A DNA stretch of 64,000 nt from Solen grandis (taxonomy: Eukaryota; Mollusca; Bivalvia; Adapedonta; Solenidae): contig CM037780.1 in NCBI GenBank assembly GCA_021229015.1, forward strand, positions 64,705,354 to 64,769,353, read 5' to 3'. The position numbers and the translations under genes were made by a program. Under the pieces are notes generated by a model. The model had not been told where the DNA came from and searched no databases. It was given only the letters and a program-made list of their open reading frames with translations. This document shows, in pieces, positions 1-13,905 of the stretch (its first letter is position 1; each line of letters starts with the position of its first letter).

Positions 1-400
1 GACTAATGATCACTTATTTCAGTAAAGAATGATCGATAATCTTAGTGACTTATACTCGCCTATTTGGGCGAATAATGGTCAATGATTCCAGTTAGAAATA
101 CACACCTCAATAATGAATACCTTTTCCGGCATGAAATGCTCACCTATTTCAGTTAATAATGAAAAAAAAAAAAAAAGTAATGTCCACTTATTCGAGTTAA
201 CAATGAAAACATTTTCCAGCAAGTGATATTCATCAATTTGAGTTTATAATGAACACCCTTTTCAGGTTTTCATTGAGTAATGCTCACCAGTTTGAGTTTA
301 TAATGAACACCTTCTTCAGATTTTCAGTGAGTAATGCTCACCAATTTGAGTTGATAATGAGCCATTTATCAGTGAGTAATATTCGCCTGTTACAGTGCAT
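1..400. repeat. Degenerate ~51-bp minisatellite
   Basis: Diverged tandem copies share the phrases 'tgctcaccaatttgag', 'ataatgaacacc' and 'ttcag'. The clearest pair lies at about 250-350 with a period near 51 bp; copies decay toward position 1 and one is broken by a poly-A run at 162-176. The short ORF across 249-449 is a product of the repeat, seen as two similar peptide blocks in a row, and is not taken as a gene. Confidence 0.7.
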
Positions 401-484
401 CTATAAAACTGTAAGCAAATGCATTGCTGAAATCAAATATAAAATATAGTAAGGAGTAAGATGTTTATTAGGCCTCGACATACC

Positions 485-720
485 AAATTGGCTAGTAATG
501 GTACGGTATATCTTCCTTGCTCGGCGCTCAGCGTATAAGGGTAGATCCAGGACTGGTTGGCCCGGTGTCAGGATAATGTGACTGGATGTGGTACATGGCA
601 ACACTATATAACTGTCTCAAGTAGACCTAGTCTCCAAATGATTGAAATACTGTCGGTGGAAAGATAACCCCAAAAAACTTGCACTGTACCAGAGGAATTC
701 ACTGGTATAGATCAAGGTAC
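485..720 (+). mobile_element. SINE body fragments (family A, then family B tail)
   Basis: The stretch 'ccttgctcggcgctcagc' followed by 'ccaggactggttggcccggt' and 'gtcaggataatgtgactgg' recurs at 44205-44402 and 61668-61775 on the opposite strand, where it sits 3' of a tRNA-like head in the first case. A piece of the second SINE family ('gattgaaatactgtcg') follows at about 640-680. The tRNA-like head is missing here, so the copy is 5' truncated or worn away. Confidence 0.65.
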
Positions 721-3700
721 ACATCAGTTATTGGTCCCCTACCGTTGTTTTCACCAGAGGAGACTATAGGTTGGTCCTCCGTCTGTCCTTCCTTCCGTCT
801 GATGTCCGGAAATCTGGATCCCGCGGTAACTTAAAAACCGTTTTAAGATAATGTTATGAAACTTGATATATGAATTAATGGCCGTATGGAGATTCTGAAC
901 ATCACTTTGTTTTTATTTTCTCGGACCAATATTCTGGTTGCTATGATAATGGAATAATGGATAATGGAAAAAATGCGCCTCAACGGTAGGGCACTCGTGT
1001 GTTACGTGCAACACCAGTTACTTGTTCAAATGGTCCTCATTGATGTTAATACCATACAAACAAAATAGGATCTCTCCATACTTTGCGTACTAGTTGTTGT
1101 CGCTGCAACAGTTAGTCATGCTAATTACTGGGGGCGGAAGACCCCGTAGAGCTACCAACCAATCACAAGCCAGCTGAATTTGAATGTTCAATATCACTAG
1201 ATATCATAGGAATTATTGCGATGTAGTATGCAAGTAAGTGTACAGAAATGAATGTACCTCTCTATTTTTTTTACCTGAATAATATGCATACATATGTATA
1301 CATGTATAGACCAGTGTGTGTGCTGTCCATATATCGAAATACCCTCATTAATATTCATACCTCAGGACGACTGTGAAAAGTTCAAAACAACAATTTATAC
1401 ATTTTTTCCATATTCAAATGGATGGACAGTAACTAGATATGAAGTAATAAAGGTATGTGAAATATTAGGCCCTAACATCTTATATTAATAGGATACCTCT
1501 TTACTGTTGCGCTAAGTTAAGTTCCTCACTTAGTGATATAGACAATCCTCTGTGTATGTGTGTGTGCTCTTTGCTCTATTTATTTCAGACAGTGACTTCT
1601 AAAACTAGCCTAACTTTCTTAATTTTCTTATGTTCACTCTCTTAAATATCTTCTTTCATGATTTATTTAAGTCTGGTCTGCATACATGCATCTGTGACAC
1701 TTTAAATTTTCATAAATTTAAAAAAAAAATGAATTCAATTTCATATTCAAAATTATCTGTCTGTCCTTTTTTTATGTCGTTTAGCATATTCGTCGAGTTC
1801 GAGTTCCATTTCTGAAGGTTTTGTTTCATCTTTTAATTACATACGATCAAAGTATGATTATCTCCGGCGATAGGCACATTAAATTGGTTTATAATGGTTA
1901 CCAGTTATGGAAACGGACTTCAAGGAACAAAAACGAGTGCAAATATCCCCATCGGCAACTCTTGATTAAAATGTACCGGAAACACCTCTTTTTTCATTTA
2001 ATGACAAAGCCTTTCGTTTCCCAATTAAATTCACTGAAGAATAATACGAACATACGTGAGAAATATACTACATGTATGTATACTATATAAACACCTGTCT
2101 TTTTAAACCTTCAAGTAATAATAAGATGGGGAGAGAAAAAAATATCAAAATAAAAGTTTGCCCAAAAAAGGCAGGATAAAAATTACTTTTTTGGCACGAG
2201 TATTCTAGAAACCTCTGGAAAGTGATATCAACTCTTGATTTGTTGACGCCTAACTCGATATAGATAGAGAAACTATCTGCTGAGATTGCTTTTCTTCCTG
2301 CAAATATTGAACTGCTTCTGTGGCATGCTAAAAATGTGTTCACCGTTAATCAGTAAAGCTTTAATTGTAATTCCTCCGCTGATTTAAAAATAGAAAATAA
2401 CATGAACGGCATTATTCTAATAAAAAGATCACACAATGTGGCGATTAACATATTTATCTTATTATTTTTAAATTTGACCTTTTCAGATCCACATTACATT
2501 CGGAAGAACTTGAATCTGTTATGTAATAATGTTATTTTTCTCCTTCCTTCAGAAAAAGAAGAACGTAATATGACTTTCAGCGACTTTCATCAGACCAATT
2601 CTGCTAACTGAAACAAAATTCTGATATTTGACTAAGTTAAAAACCGTGTATTTTGAATTAAATATTAGCCAAATGAAACTGAAAATTTGATTGTAAAAAG
2701 TAATGAGTTGCAGTAATTATCGTAAAGCATTACCATCGCAATGTGATTTTTTGTCAAGTTGCAGAAAGAAATTTCCTTTTATCATTCGTATTGTCATTTC
2801 TTTTGCATTTCTTTAAAAATGAAAAAAAATGCAAACATGTACTCAAATGTTGTTCATTAACTTGAATACTGTTTTAATTAAAGTCCTGTTTTCGATGGAA
2901 GAGATCATTATTTCCTTGGCAAATATTTTTCATTTAAATTACCGTATCTGTAAATTTAATTATAGCAATCACAGTAGTCAAAGTAACACGATTACATAAA
3001 ACGACTTAAAAGACAATTGTCAACCTTTTCTTCAAATGGTTCAGTATGAAGTTTCTTTATCGTAATACAGTATTGTTTTGCGTCTATAACTGCGATATTA
3101 TACGTAATAGAACTGTAGTGTTCGATATTAATTCGATGCTAAGGGCCATAATTGTAACGTCAAACCAGAAAGAAGCGTGTTAGTGTGTCTATATTTGTTT
3201 CATAGCGTGAAAAATATCAAATCTTGAAAATGCCCTCATAAAAGACCAAATCGTTAAAATGTATTTCAAAGACGTTAAATCATAAAAATGACTTTTAAAG
3301 ACATAAAACCTTAAATATGTCTTTAAAATTTTTTCCAAACCATAAAGATTTTATATCATAAAAAATTTTTTTAAAGTCTTGGTTAAAAAAATTTAAAAAA
3401 ATTTTTAAATGAAATATAATGCAGCATTTCTCTATCTCGACATATTGAAAGATAACCCGGAAGAAAAAGAAGTAATCGTGTACAATAAAAATGAGGATTT
3501 TACTGTACCGATATCTCTCTAGAAACACATTTCAATCAGTCTCGCTTTATTAAGATGTGGCGACGTATTTTATGTATCTTTGCCTGATACAAGGTTGATT
3601 AACTGAATATTGCATCTACCATCAATATTTTCTGTGATTGCATGTCCATCTTCTCGTAGTTATATCTTTCATTACCGACCAATAACGGCTACACCCTATT

Positions 3701-4489
3701 AATTGATATGAAACCTACCGAGATATCGGTCCGTATATCTGACATTACCAGACATCTTTTAGACAAACAAATCGATGCCTTATTAACCAAGGTCCTGACA
3801 AACGATCAAAGAATACATTGAAGACATTGGAATATACGGTACGTTTTATAGAAGAGACCGAGCAGATTCAGTCAGTACAGGAAGTTTGTGCCATCGTGCG
3901 TTCGAATCATCACCATTTTAGTATCCCTGTCTAGTGTCCGCAGTAAATGTTTGTTAGACACACGAGCAAATGTAAACAATTGGCATGCCATTGCTCTGAT
4001 GGATTGTGGCGCCGACAAAATCCATCATATAGACAATTTAGTAATCTTGGATGTTGATGCAAAATGTAGACTTCTAGACACTGCATTATACTTTGCATAT
4101 TTTCATGTCTTCAATGAGTAAAGCAAATTGTAATTTTGTGTGCATCGGCAAACTGACGTCATGGATTAAGTCGTGAATAAAACACCGACGTAAATTACCG
4201 TCAAGATGAACAAAGACATTTAAAACAACACGTTCAAATTGCCTTCATTCTGTGCAGATAATCAACAAAAATAAATTCAGTCTGTATGATAAAGTGACGA
4301 ATTTCGTGTCCCATCAAAACACTGGCATGTTAAAGACCCTCGAAACAGACAAATAGCAGACGGCGCTACAATCAACATATCTTTGATTGTTATTGATAAG
4401 ACAATGAAAATGCAGTTAACTGTAAAATTTGTGGACGATCTTAGGAAGCGGTTTAAGCTTAACCATTGATTATTCGGATAATGCCACAT
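721..4489. other. No gene recognised; AT-rich intergenic or intronic DNA
   Basis: I see no conserved protein, RNA gene or clear mobile element. Short open frames on both strands are rich in Phe, Ile, Lys and Asn, as expected from AT-rich noncoding sequence. Homopolymer and short simple runs occur throughout. Confidence 0.5.
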
Positions 4490-4700
4490 GCACTTGTTCC
4501 TTTAATATGATTCGGTCCATGTGTCACAGTTGTAACGTTCGTTTGAAATAGCTTACGAAAATTCGAAATGCGTGAGTTGAACCCGAAAATCAGAGGCGTG
4601 AGGTTTACTGGTTCCTTCGATATGATTTGGTCGCATGTGTCATTTATTACGTTAGGAAAAATCGGAATGTGTGAAGTGAACCCAGAATACAGAATCAACA
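4490..4700. repeat. Diverged tandem duplication, two ~115-bp units
   Basis: The unit beginning 'gttcctttaatatgattcgg' at 4496 is repeated with many changes at 4611 ('gttccttcgatatgatttgg'). Both units continue with 'catgtgtca', a T-rich part, 'gaaatgcgtgagttgaaccc' or 'gaatgtgtgaagtgaaccc' and an A-rich end. The overlapping ORFs at 4459-4870 arise from this duplication and have no recognisable product. Confidence 0.6.
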
Positions 4701-7700
4701 ATGTATTTGCAAAAATGAGCCATAAAACATATGTTATCGTACTTTTGCTAATAGTTTATTATTTGAATTTATATTCAGATACATCGCAATTTCTCAAAAC
4801 TCGAAAAACAATTCGCTTCAATTCTCCAAATGCTTTTATTTCGATATTGTCTGATGGACATCAAATATAAGAAGTATCATATAATACACTGCATGTGTGA
4901 AGATAAACCTTTATAATATACTTTTGGTGAAAAGACCGACTGAAACATGCAGGAAAAAATCAATATCTTCATAAGTATAGAGATAAAGTTATATATTAAG
5001 TCCGACATTAGAAAAATACGGAAGTATCGATAAGAAAAAACATGAAATAGATAGAACATTTTCATTTCTTGTAAATTGTATTTTACATTACTTCGAATTA
5101 TTGCGCGTGGTGATTTCAAAGAAGGAAAATATGACACCCAAGAAACAATAACTCAGGGATTGTTCTCGCGAACCCCCACGAAGGGTTACGTGATACTCAA
5201 GACCTTATAATGTACTTGCGTTTCTTTGACCCGCTGCGAAGACAAAGACACCACGTAAAACTCTTTATAATTTCATAAACAACTACCATTTCTTACAAGA
5301 GTGTTCATCTAATACTTTTGTATCATTTCTATCAATTTGATGTCTTTTATTATTATCATTAACCTAACCCGGCCCATTCAAAATGACATTGCTTAAAAAT
5401 AGACTGGATACATTTGTCAAAGTGGACAAAATGAAATCTTCTGTGGTGAAAGATATGTTGGCTTCTCGTTGACAAATCACTTTTTTTTTTCACCGACAGC
5501 ATGATTCAAACGATTACCATTTGTATTTCTAAGTCTTTATTCAAATCATTGTTTAAGACAAACATTATTATAACAAATCGATATGCCTATGGATCATTGC
5601 CTGACAAACGTAGGGGCTGCAATATACATTTTAATACGCCTCCAGCTCTGGAATCACCCGTCAAGACAGTCGACACAGAGAGAACGTAATTAAAATCAAA
5701 TCAAACCTCGGCCAGAAATGGATTGTTTTATTCTTTACCTTGCAACACCGTATTCTCATTTAAGGATTTTCGGAAACGAACTGTGGCCAAAGATAGATAC
5801 CACTGGTGTGGGTTTCTTTCGGAAATGTAGATTTGTTACATTTGTGTTACGCTCTACAGGAAATGAATCTGTCCCAAAGGAAGTAAATGGTAACGACGGA
5901 TAAGATTTTGTTCTTGTGGGTTGTCTATGCCTTTTCTGCCGTGGGCAACTTCTAACTGATACTCAGTTACTTCTTATAAGAAGCGATATGAGGTCAATGC
6001 ATATGATCGATATTTGTCTTGCAATATCTTTGAATTTACTGGTGGTATATTAAATAAGGCGTTATTAAAAACCGTTATAACAAATGAAGTGTCTGATACG
6101 GGCTGTTGCATTGTTATTAACGTGAGAATCGATCAGTCACTTAAGGATACAGCAAGAACAATTTATCCGGAAAATAACAAAGTTAATAACTAATTATCTT
6201 TTATCATAAAATGTTCGTCAATGTACGCTTAAATCGGCATAAATCGTCTGATGCTAAGGTTTTACACTAATGTTTGATTTAACCCTTAAACACTTATCAT
6301 TGGCTTGGCGACCATTGCAGACCAAGATCCGTGCTTTCTGATCATGGTCTACATTGTTCGCTATTCAGTCAATAAATGTTCAATACCCCCCCCACACACA
6401 CACCACCACCACCACCACCACCACCACCCCATAACCAACTAATAACCGGGTCCAAAATAAAGAAAGGCTAAATCTAATTAAAAAAAAAATAGCGTGACAA
6501 GGGCAACATAATTTTTATTTTCTATTGAGGAACCATCCACTTTTCAGACATATATATTTCGTATCGAAAAATAAATACATCTCATACAAAATGGCAAAGG
6601 TTGTTACCTGACATAAACACCGATTCAATAAAAATCTACTAATGACATCTCATTGCCTGTTGTTGTTGTTGTTGTTGTTATTGTTGTTTTTTAACCATTT
6701 TATTATCTTTATTCCACATTACTTCACGTGATCAAATCAATCTTGCTACATTGATCCTTTTATATCTGACTCAGTGTGATGTAATATAAACATGTGCACT
6801 GGACTAATACATTAGCTGCAACGTGAATAATGGATGCGATATTTTCGTAACTGCCAAACGTTTTGCGTTTCTTAAAATAAATACCGCTTCCAACAGATCG
6901 TGCCTCAGGCAAAAACGTATTGTTTGTTATTTGGACAGACTTTCTTTATTTCGGAAACACAAATACATTTGTTGAATGTGAGACAGCGCCTAAATATTTT
7001 AAATTAATTTAGAAGAGAAGTTCTCCTGGAACATTCGTGCGATCAAGTAGCAGATATACCAGGTTCTTTGAAGGCCAGACGAGTTCAGGACATTCTAACC
7101 GGTAAGTCTAACACAAGTCTAACACAGCTTTCAGGATATTGTCAGACAGAGTTAAGCCAAACACTTTCAAACAGAATGTTACTCTTGTCCAACATTCTCT
7201 GTGTTATCTAAAGAGAGACACTCGGTTTAATTCACAACATTCGATGATTGCTTTAATTTTTTGTCTGTTTGAAGCGTTGGTATGGATTTATTAATTCCTC
7301 TTGTAATAAACAGTAGGGTAAATGTTTTTGCTAATGTATTATAATTCTTTCTAGCTGCAAGTTCTTTCTCAATGTCAGTAGCAAACCAAGTAACTTAAGT
7401 GATGCTTGTGACTAACTTGGCCAAATTATTAGAAAATAAAATTTAAAAAAAAATGTTTATAGAAACGATTTAAACTGATAGAGTTAAGAAATGAGTGGTT
7501 GTAAATGCAATTAGTGAGAATTAACAAAAAAACTACAGCTCGATAACTGAGTTTTTCCCTTGTCTCATTAAGCATGCAGCTGGGACAACACATTCCAACA
7601 TCATGAATCTGAAGTTGTTTCATCCCTTTCCACTGCTAACAACTGGTTTTCAAGCCAACCACTGCCGAAAATGCTAGACTTCAACAGAACTTCGATAGCA

Positions 7701-8603
7701 ACAGTTCCTTAAATCCTAAACCAGGCCCCATGAGGCATTCAGGGGTCATAACAAATAACAACACATCGTATCCGATAGTGATTAACTCTATTCTTCCACT
7801 TTTATCTAAACTTTTCCAGACATCTTATTATATCAAGATATCTGCAAGATAAAGGGGTCTTTCAAATCATGAAAGATATTTGATAAACCTTCATAATTTG
7901 AATCTTGAAATAAAAATCTCCTAAATGTATACTAAAATTCTCTTCTGTATGTTTATGTCGGCATCAACCAATCCATACAATAAAGAGCATTTAGTCATAT
8001 TTGTTTGATGATTTTCACGTCCAACAAACAACATGTCAGCCTAACTCGAACATACATTCATAATATGTAAATAAATTATACTATGCTCGTACATGTGTAT
8101 TTGGACAAATGCCTGTTTCACGTCATAAAATATCAAATATTATATACAACAGTTCGCATTCCGAATCTGTAATGTCAACTTAACACCAACTGAGCTACTG
8201 TATGATGGTATAAAACTAAATTATACGGCACTTGATTAATTTATTAACACTTTTTACATTTAAAACGCATCCACTCACTGCCAATAATTTTACTTATTTT
8301 TAGGTCTTTGATTTTAACCAGCCGTCCCGCTTCTATTTTGATTTAATGAGTGCATTCAAGCGCCCAACAAAAAAACTCCTTTGTGCGCCTTATCACTTTT
8401 ATATTTTGCCACTCTATCGAAGAAAAACAGGATGTATTGTTTACCATTGCTGCACTGCATGTGTTGGCTGCACTCCATTGGCATTCTTCGAGTGGATGAT
8501 AACTCAGGTTTCAGGCTCCGGATTAACAGAACATGTGCTCAATTAACATCCATTTTAAGTACAAGCATACGGTGTGCTGTTTGTCAGTCAATCTAAAAGT
8601 CTT
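4701..8603. other. No gene recognised; simple repeats only
   Basis: This holds a CCA/CACC run at about 6386-6429, a GTT run at about 6658-6690 and AT-rich sequence. A consensus-like splice donor (CCG/GTAAGTC) at about 7101-7108 follows a short open stretch, but without an acceptor or recognisable protein I do not call an exon. Confidence 0.45.
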
Positions 8604-8653
8604 AAAGTAAGATTGGTCATGGTCTCACAAAGTAAGATTGGTCATGGTCTCAC
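8604..8653. repeat. Perfect 25-bp tandem duplication
   Basis: The 25-bp unit starting 'aaagtaagattggtcatggt' at 8604 is repeated without change at 8629. The identity implies a recent slippage or copying event. Confidence 0.85.
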
Positions 8654-9029
8654 CTAACTAAAGCTCAATATAAATAGACTAATGATGTTTAAATGTTCAC
8701 ATAAATGTTTTTTTCATAAATTTTTCTTTTCAAACAACGAAACTAGGTTCATATTACGCCAAGGAGCACGTGTCGACCACACAGCTTTACAGATTCTTAA
8801 GGAATTTAAGGAATGTAAACATTTACTTTTTTTTCTTATCGACGATTACCCTTTCATTTGAAATTAATATTTCACGTAATCTTCCATAAAATAATGTTAC
8901 CTCTGAGATTTTTTTCTAAAACATTGCAGGTAATTTCTCAACGATATGAAAATAAACTTTCAAATGGATCGCGAGTTATGTTTGGTCGTTTGTTTTCTTG
9001 GCTTTCCACCGGCCGGCAGTATTTCGGTT

Positions 9030-9245
9030 TTAAGACTTGTCTACATGAGACAAATATAGTTCTGCCTCAATGTTATATACAACCGTAGAAAAAAGACATT
9101 TGAGACAACACCCAGTCAAAAGGTCCTGATAACCGGTCAACCAGTTTTCGAACTACCCTTAAAGAACTAAAGGAGAGACCAGTGCCTATTTACGTAGTCT
9201 CGGTCAGAATCGAACTCTCGACCTTCCGGTTACGGAACTGTCGAG
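9030..9245. mobile_element. SINE fragments, including a worn tRNA-like head on the minus strand
   Basis: 'ctacatgagacaaatatagt' at 9039 recurs near 17825 and, with changes, at 57278. At 9200-9245 the reverse strand reads 'gagagttcgattctgacc', which fits an RNA polymerase III B box (GGTTCRANNCC). The two parts look like remains of one or two tRNA-derived SINEs; boundaries are uncertain. Confidence 0.45.
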
Positions 9246-11516
9246 AGAGAAAAGTATTGATTAACTTGTAAAACAAATATATAAAAGGTAAATTCATTTA
9301 ACACTAGTGCCAGCCATATTTACGCTGTACTTTACACCTTGACAAGCAAATTTCGATAGATGGTGTTATAATATCACGAAACCTCTGTTTTCCAGGCACA
9401 AACATATAAACGTCGTTTTCAATTGTTGAAATTTATGTCCAGACGACGGTATGCCAGTCATATGGAATTTGGAACATATAACCACAGTGTCTCGCCGTAA
9501 TTTTGCATGATACCACACCAATTTTTATATCAACACGCATTAGTCTTGGGGCCTTAGTTATCATTTTTACACATTTGATATGTCAGGGCCAGGGATTATT
9601 TCCGCTTCATTTCAGGGCCGGGGATCATTACCGCGACAACTTTTGCCACGGGGTGGATGTTACCTACTGTATCTAAAATGAAGATCTTTTTGTACTGGAG
9701 TGATTGTCACAATGGACGGGAGTCTCCCATAAGAGAACAAGCATTGTTTTCAGCTGTCTGGTACCAAAGTAAAAACATCACCACAGCTTCGTTTTGCAAT
9801 CGACTTTCCTCTACAGAACTATTTCTGTCTCGGTACGTGCGAAATAAAAAAAAATGCACCAAATAGGACTATTTATTTTTGGGACTTCCGGAGACAGGAG
9901 CACAAGATTTACATGATTTAGGGGGGACATTTATCTAGTATATATTTATTTATTGATAGAATAATGGTTAAAGTTCAATTTATAGCCCGATGTGCTTTAA
10001 GAGCAATTTCAGCGATAGCGTAAATAGTTGCTATCTAGTAGGGAAATATACTTGTGATATAATCCTTTCTTGAGTTTCGATCCCACAATATGTATTTTTT
10101 GGAAACCCTTGACTAAGATAAACAAAGTGTTCATATACAGAACTAGTGTTTAAAATATATTTTTTCTTCAAGCATTTTTATCATACTTTTGGCATATTTG
10201 ATACTGTTTACGTACGTTTCCACCGATTAAAAATAATTATGTTCATTTCTTTGTGTTTTAATTGCTTGAAAGGCAATATTATAAATAAAATAGTTGCAAA
10301 CGTATCTACGCAACGTGTTCTGCAAAGGACCTACGGCATCCATTGCAATCAATGTCATTATCTAAAATGTTTAAGAGCTAAAATAACTCCAATAAATACT
10401 AGAGCACAGGACACCCTATATACAAGTTAAAACAATGTTTCACCAAAATTATCTCTCTGAAATGAACCGTAAGCTGATTAAATTTCATAATTACTTTTAC
10501 AATGCGTTACATTGTCTAACTTCAAGCAACACGGCTGCTTTATGTATCTCCCTAAGGAAGAAAGTATTTGATAATTAAAAAACAACAGTGATTAACGAGC
10601 TGGATGGTTCCTGCCAAAGGCTGTCATTTGTAGAGCTAATTGGCATTTTAGCGTGGATCAGCTCAGGCTTTTTAGTCACATTAAACAAACAATTAATATC
10701 CTTCCTCATATGATTCAAACAGCTATAAAATGTCAATTCCTGGAGTGGGATCTTGGGAGACAAATTGTGTACAATATTGATTGCTTTGAAAAATTAGACA
10801 ATAACGGGGAGATGAACATATTAGGCACACTGTGTTATTCTGCATTGGATACGATATCACTCCATTGCTTGATTACTTATTCATAACTTAGATACAGAAT
10901 GGCTATCAAGCTATAAAGATATAAAAGCCAAACCGATGGTGACTATGTCTTTATAATATTTTTCAAACATAACTCACAAGTTTATGCAATATTAACAAAC
11001 AAAACAAAAACAATTTGTTTTCCAAAAGATGGTAGAGCTGCATGATTTACATCTTAAATTAAGTATAGTTATACCACAGAATAATTCTGAAACAAGCTCA
11101 TAATTTATGAACTTTACAAGAAGTAATGCCGAAATTTGTTTCTGACATTCAAATGTCAAGAACATCTCGTTAAGTAAGTGAAATTGTAAACAAATGTGGT
11201 AGCAATATTGCGCTGATAGATAATTATCTGCTAAACTGCTCAAAGTTTGTTAAGCAGCGCATACCAGTTTTACATACATGTATTTCATTGCGCTAAATTT
11301 GTCTCGAAATGTCGTAAGTTTTATAATACTTGTCCATACACAAGATAAATCACATGCACCCTTTACATATCAAAACCTTTGATTTACTGCAACAATCTCA
11401 AAATCTTAAATCTCATTTTATTTTAATTTCCGGAAAAAAAAACACACACATACATTTTAATTTAAAAGAAAATAAAAAATAATATTATTCATATAATTTT
11501 TAAACTTTTTTTCATT
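9246..11516. other. No gene recognised
   Basis: AT-rich sequence with a possible SINE scrap near 9440-9560 ('tgataccacaccaa', as in family A). Open frames at 10146-10430 and 10653-10886 lack any motif or splice context that I can support. Confidence 0.45.
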
Positions 11517-13905
11517 ACGGCTTTCCGCAAACTTGCGGAAAACGTATAGGGTTTGTTATGTTTATTTTTCTTATTATTATTATTATTATTATTCTTCTTC
11601 CAACCTAATTCAAGAGTTAATTTATATATGTTGCCAATGGTCAAGCAACATGAAAATTAAAATGCTTCGACAAAAAAGTATAAATTTTTAAATTCAATAA
11701 TTTTTAATTTTCAATGACGTCAATTGACGTCAGATTTGACGTCAGCTTCAAAAGTTTGTTCGCGCTCTAGAGCCTTCAATTCTGGTCTGATTTTCTTGAT
11801 ATTTTCACAGTAGATGTATTTTAGAAGGTAGAAGTGCACCCTAGCACTCAAATTTCAAAATTTGAAAAAATTGAGATTTTATGGCAAAACCAAGATTCGA
11901 ACTTAGGTCCTAAATTTATATTTTAATGTTACAAGGGAACCTAATGCGTTAGAAGAATGAAAATTGGACAGCATATCGGCATAGAGGTCTTCTTTCTATT
12001 TCTTAAAGGATTTTTTCTTAAATCACGTGATTATGACGTCATAAAAACGACAAAAAGCAACTTTTTTAAAAATTTATTTCGCTCTTATATCATGACTTTT
12101 CACTCAATCTTTTTAAAAATTGTATTGCAGCGATTAAAAAGTTTACATTTATAAATTTATTTATTTTTAATTTTTAATGACGTCAAATGACGTCAGATTT
12201 GACGTCAGCTTTAAAAGTTTGTTCGCGCTCTAAAGGCTTCAATTCTGGTCCGATTTTTATGATATTTTCACAGATGATGTATTTTAGGATGTAGATTTGC
12301 ACCGTGGCATTCAAATTTCCAAATTCGAAAATATAAAGATACCATGGCAAAACCAAGATTCGAACTTAGGTCCTAAAATTATATTTTAATGTTACAAAGC
12401 CCCCTGATGCGTTAGAAGCATGAAAATTGGACAGCATATCGGCCTAGAGGTCTTCTTTCTATTTCTTAAAGGATTTTTTCTTAAGTCACTTGATTATGAC
12501 GTCATAAAAACGACAAAAAGCAACTTTTTAAAAAATTTATTTCCCTCTGGTTTCAAGACTTTTGACTCAATCTTTTTGAAAATTGTATTGCAGCGAATAA
12601 AATCTTTAAATTTATAAATTCATTTATTTTTAATTTTCAATGACGTCAAATGACGTCAGATTTGACGTCACCTTCAAAATTTTGTTCGCGCTCTAGAGCC
12701 TTCAATTTTGGTCCGATTATATTGATATTTTCACAGAAGATGTATTTAAGAATGTAGATTTGCACCGTGGCATTCAAATTTCCAAATTCGAAAATATAAA
12801 AGATTTCATGGCACTGAGATTCGAACTTTGGTCCTTAAATTACATTTTAATGTTACAAAGCCCCCTGATGCGTTAGAAGCATGAACATTGGATAGCATAT
12901 CGGCATAGAGGTTTACATTCTTTTTTCTGAATGATTTTCTTTTACGTCACGTGGTTATGATGTCATTAAAAAGACAAAAAGGCATTTTTTAACATTTCTC
13001 TTGCTCTGGTATCATGAATTTTGAATCAGTCTTAATTGAAATCTTGAGAATTGATAGAGTTAAAATTGAAGTGATGCATACTGCAAGAAATGTTTGATTT
13101 GTCACGTAGTTATGACGTCATGAATACTAAAGCAAGAATTATTTTAAAAATTCATATAAAATCGCCAATTAGATCAATGAACTTAAACTTGTCAAAAATG
13201 TCGAAAATTAGTACGTTCATAAAGGTTTGAAAATTTAAAGTTATTACGTCATCAAACATGGCAGATATTCATGTTTGATGGAACGCTTACTTGAAAATGT
13301 GAAAACAAACATGTTCACATTCTCGAATATATTTTTATCTGGATTAATAGAATGTTAGCTAATCATGTCCTTCCAAAACAGATACTTTTCTTTAGTCACT
13401 TGATTTTGCCGTGGTTGAAATATTAAAATCATTCATTTAAATACGTATTCGCGCTTCAGCGTCATGAGTATTGTGGCAATCTAAAGCATACCTTAAGGAA
13501 TTTATGTTGTGTCACTTGTTTATGACAACATTGATTTGTAAGCGAAATACATTTAAAAGAAACCATAAGATTGGACATATTAACTTTAAATAAGTAATAT
13601 TGCCGTGCCTTGACATGCGCAGAAAATTTCAAGTGAGTACGTTATCAAACATGACCTATTCATGTTTTTCTTTATAGGGCTAATTCATGAAAATATATTA
13701 ATTTAAAGAAAGAAATGAAAGCGGTCATTGGGTTGGTTGAGCAAGATCCGACTGTTCTTTTGCAGGAAAGAGTGCCTGCGTTGAATAGTGAATTGTGGTA
13801 CATTTTTTCTAAAAGAGTCGCATTTACGATGAATTAGTAAAATTATACTAGAGCCAGAAAACCTATATGGATAACTTATTGCATTTGCTTTGACGGCTTT
13901 CTGCA
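11517..13905. mobile_element. Repeat element with ~463-bp internal tandem units rich in TGACGTCA
   Basis: The element opens with the palindromic end 'cggctttccgcaaacttgcgg' (from 11518), followed by a TTA/TTC tract, then about three units of ~463 bp (anchors at 11715, 12178 and 12641; a partial fourth reaches about 13120). It may end at 'cggctttctgcaaacc' near 13891. Each unit carries a triplet of TGACGTCA octamers and a fourth one about 300 bp on. Perfect octamers are at 11715, 11725, 11737, 12034, 12178, 12188, 12200, 12497, 12641, 12651, 12663 and 13113. TGACGTCA is the full cAMP-response element bound by CREB/ATF proteins. The near-identical ORFs at 11957 and 12420 come from unit repetition and are not taken as genes. 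The mobile nature is inferred from the end motif and inner tandem design. Confidence 0.6.

Noticed and set aside
4459..4870. Opposed ORFs of 80 and 100 codons
   Set aside because: Explained by a diverged tandem duplication; no domain or splice context.
7020..7108. Possible exon ending in CCG/GTAAGTC
   Set aside because: Only the donor is convincing; the acceptor-like 'ttaatttag' upstream is weak and the peptide has no recognisable content.
11957..12617. Two near-identical 65-codon ORFs (11957 and 12420) that look like a paralogous pair
   Set aside because: They are the same part of two ~463-bp repeat units, with no family resemblance and AT-driven composition.
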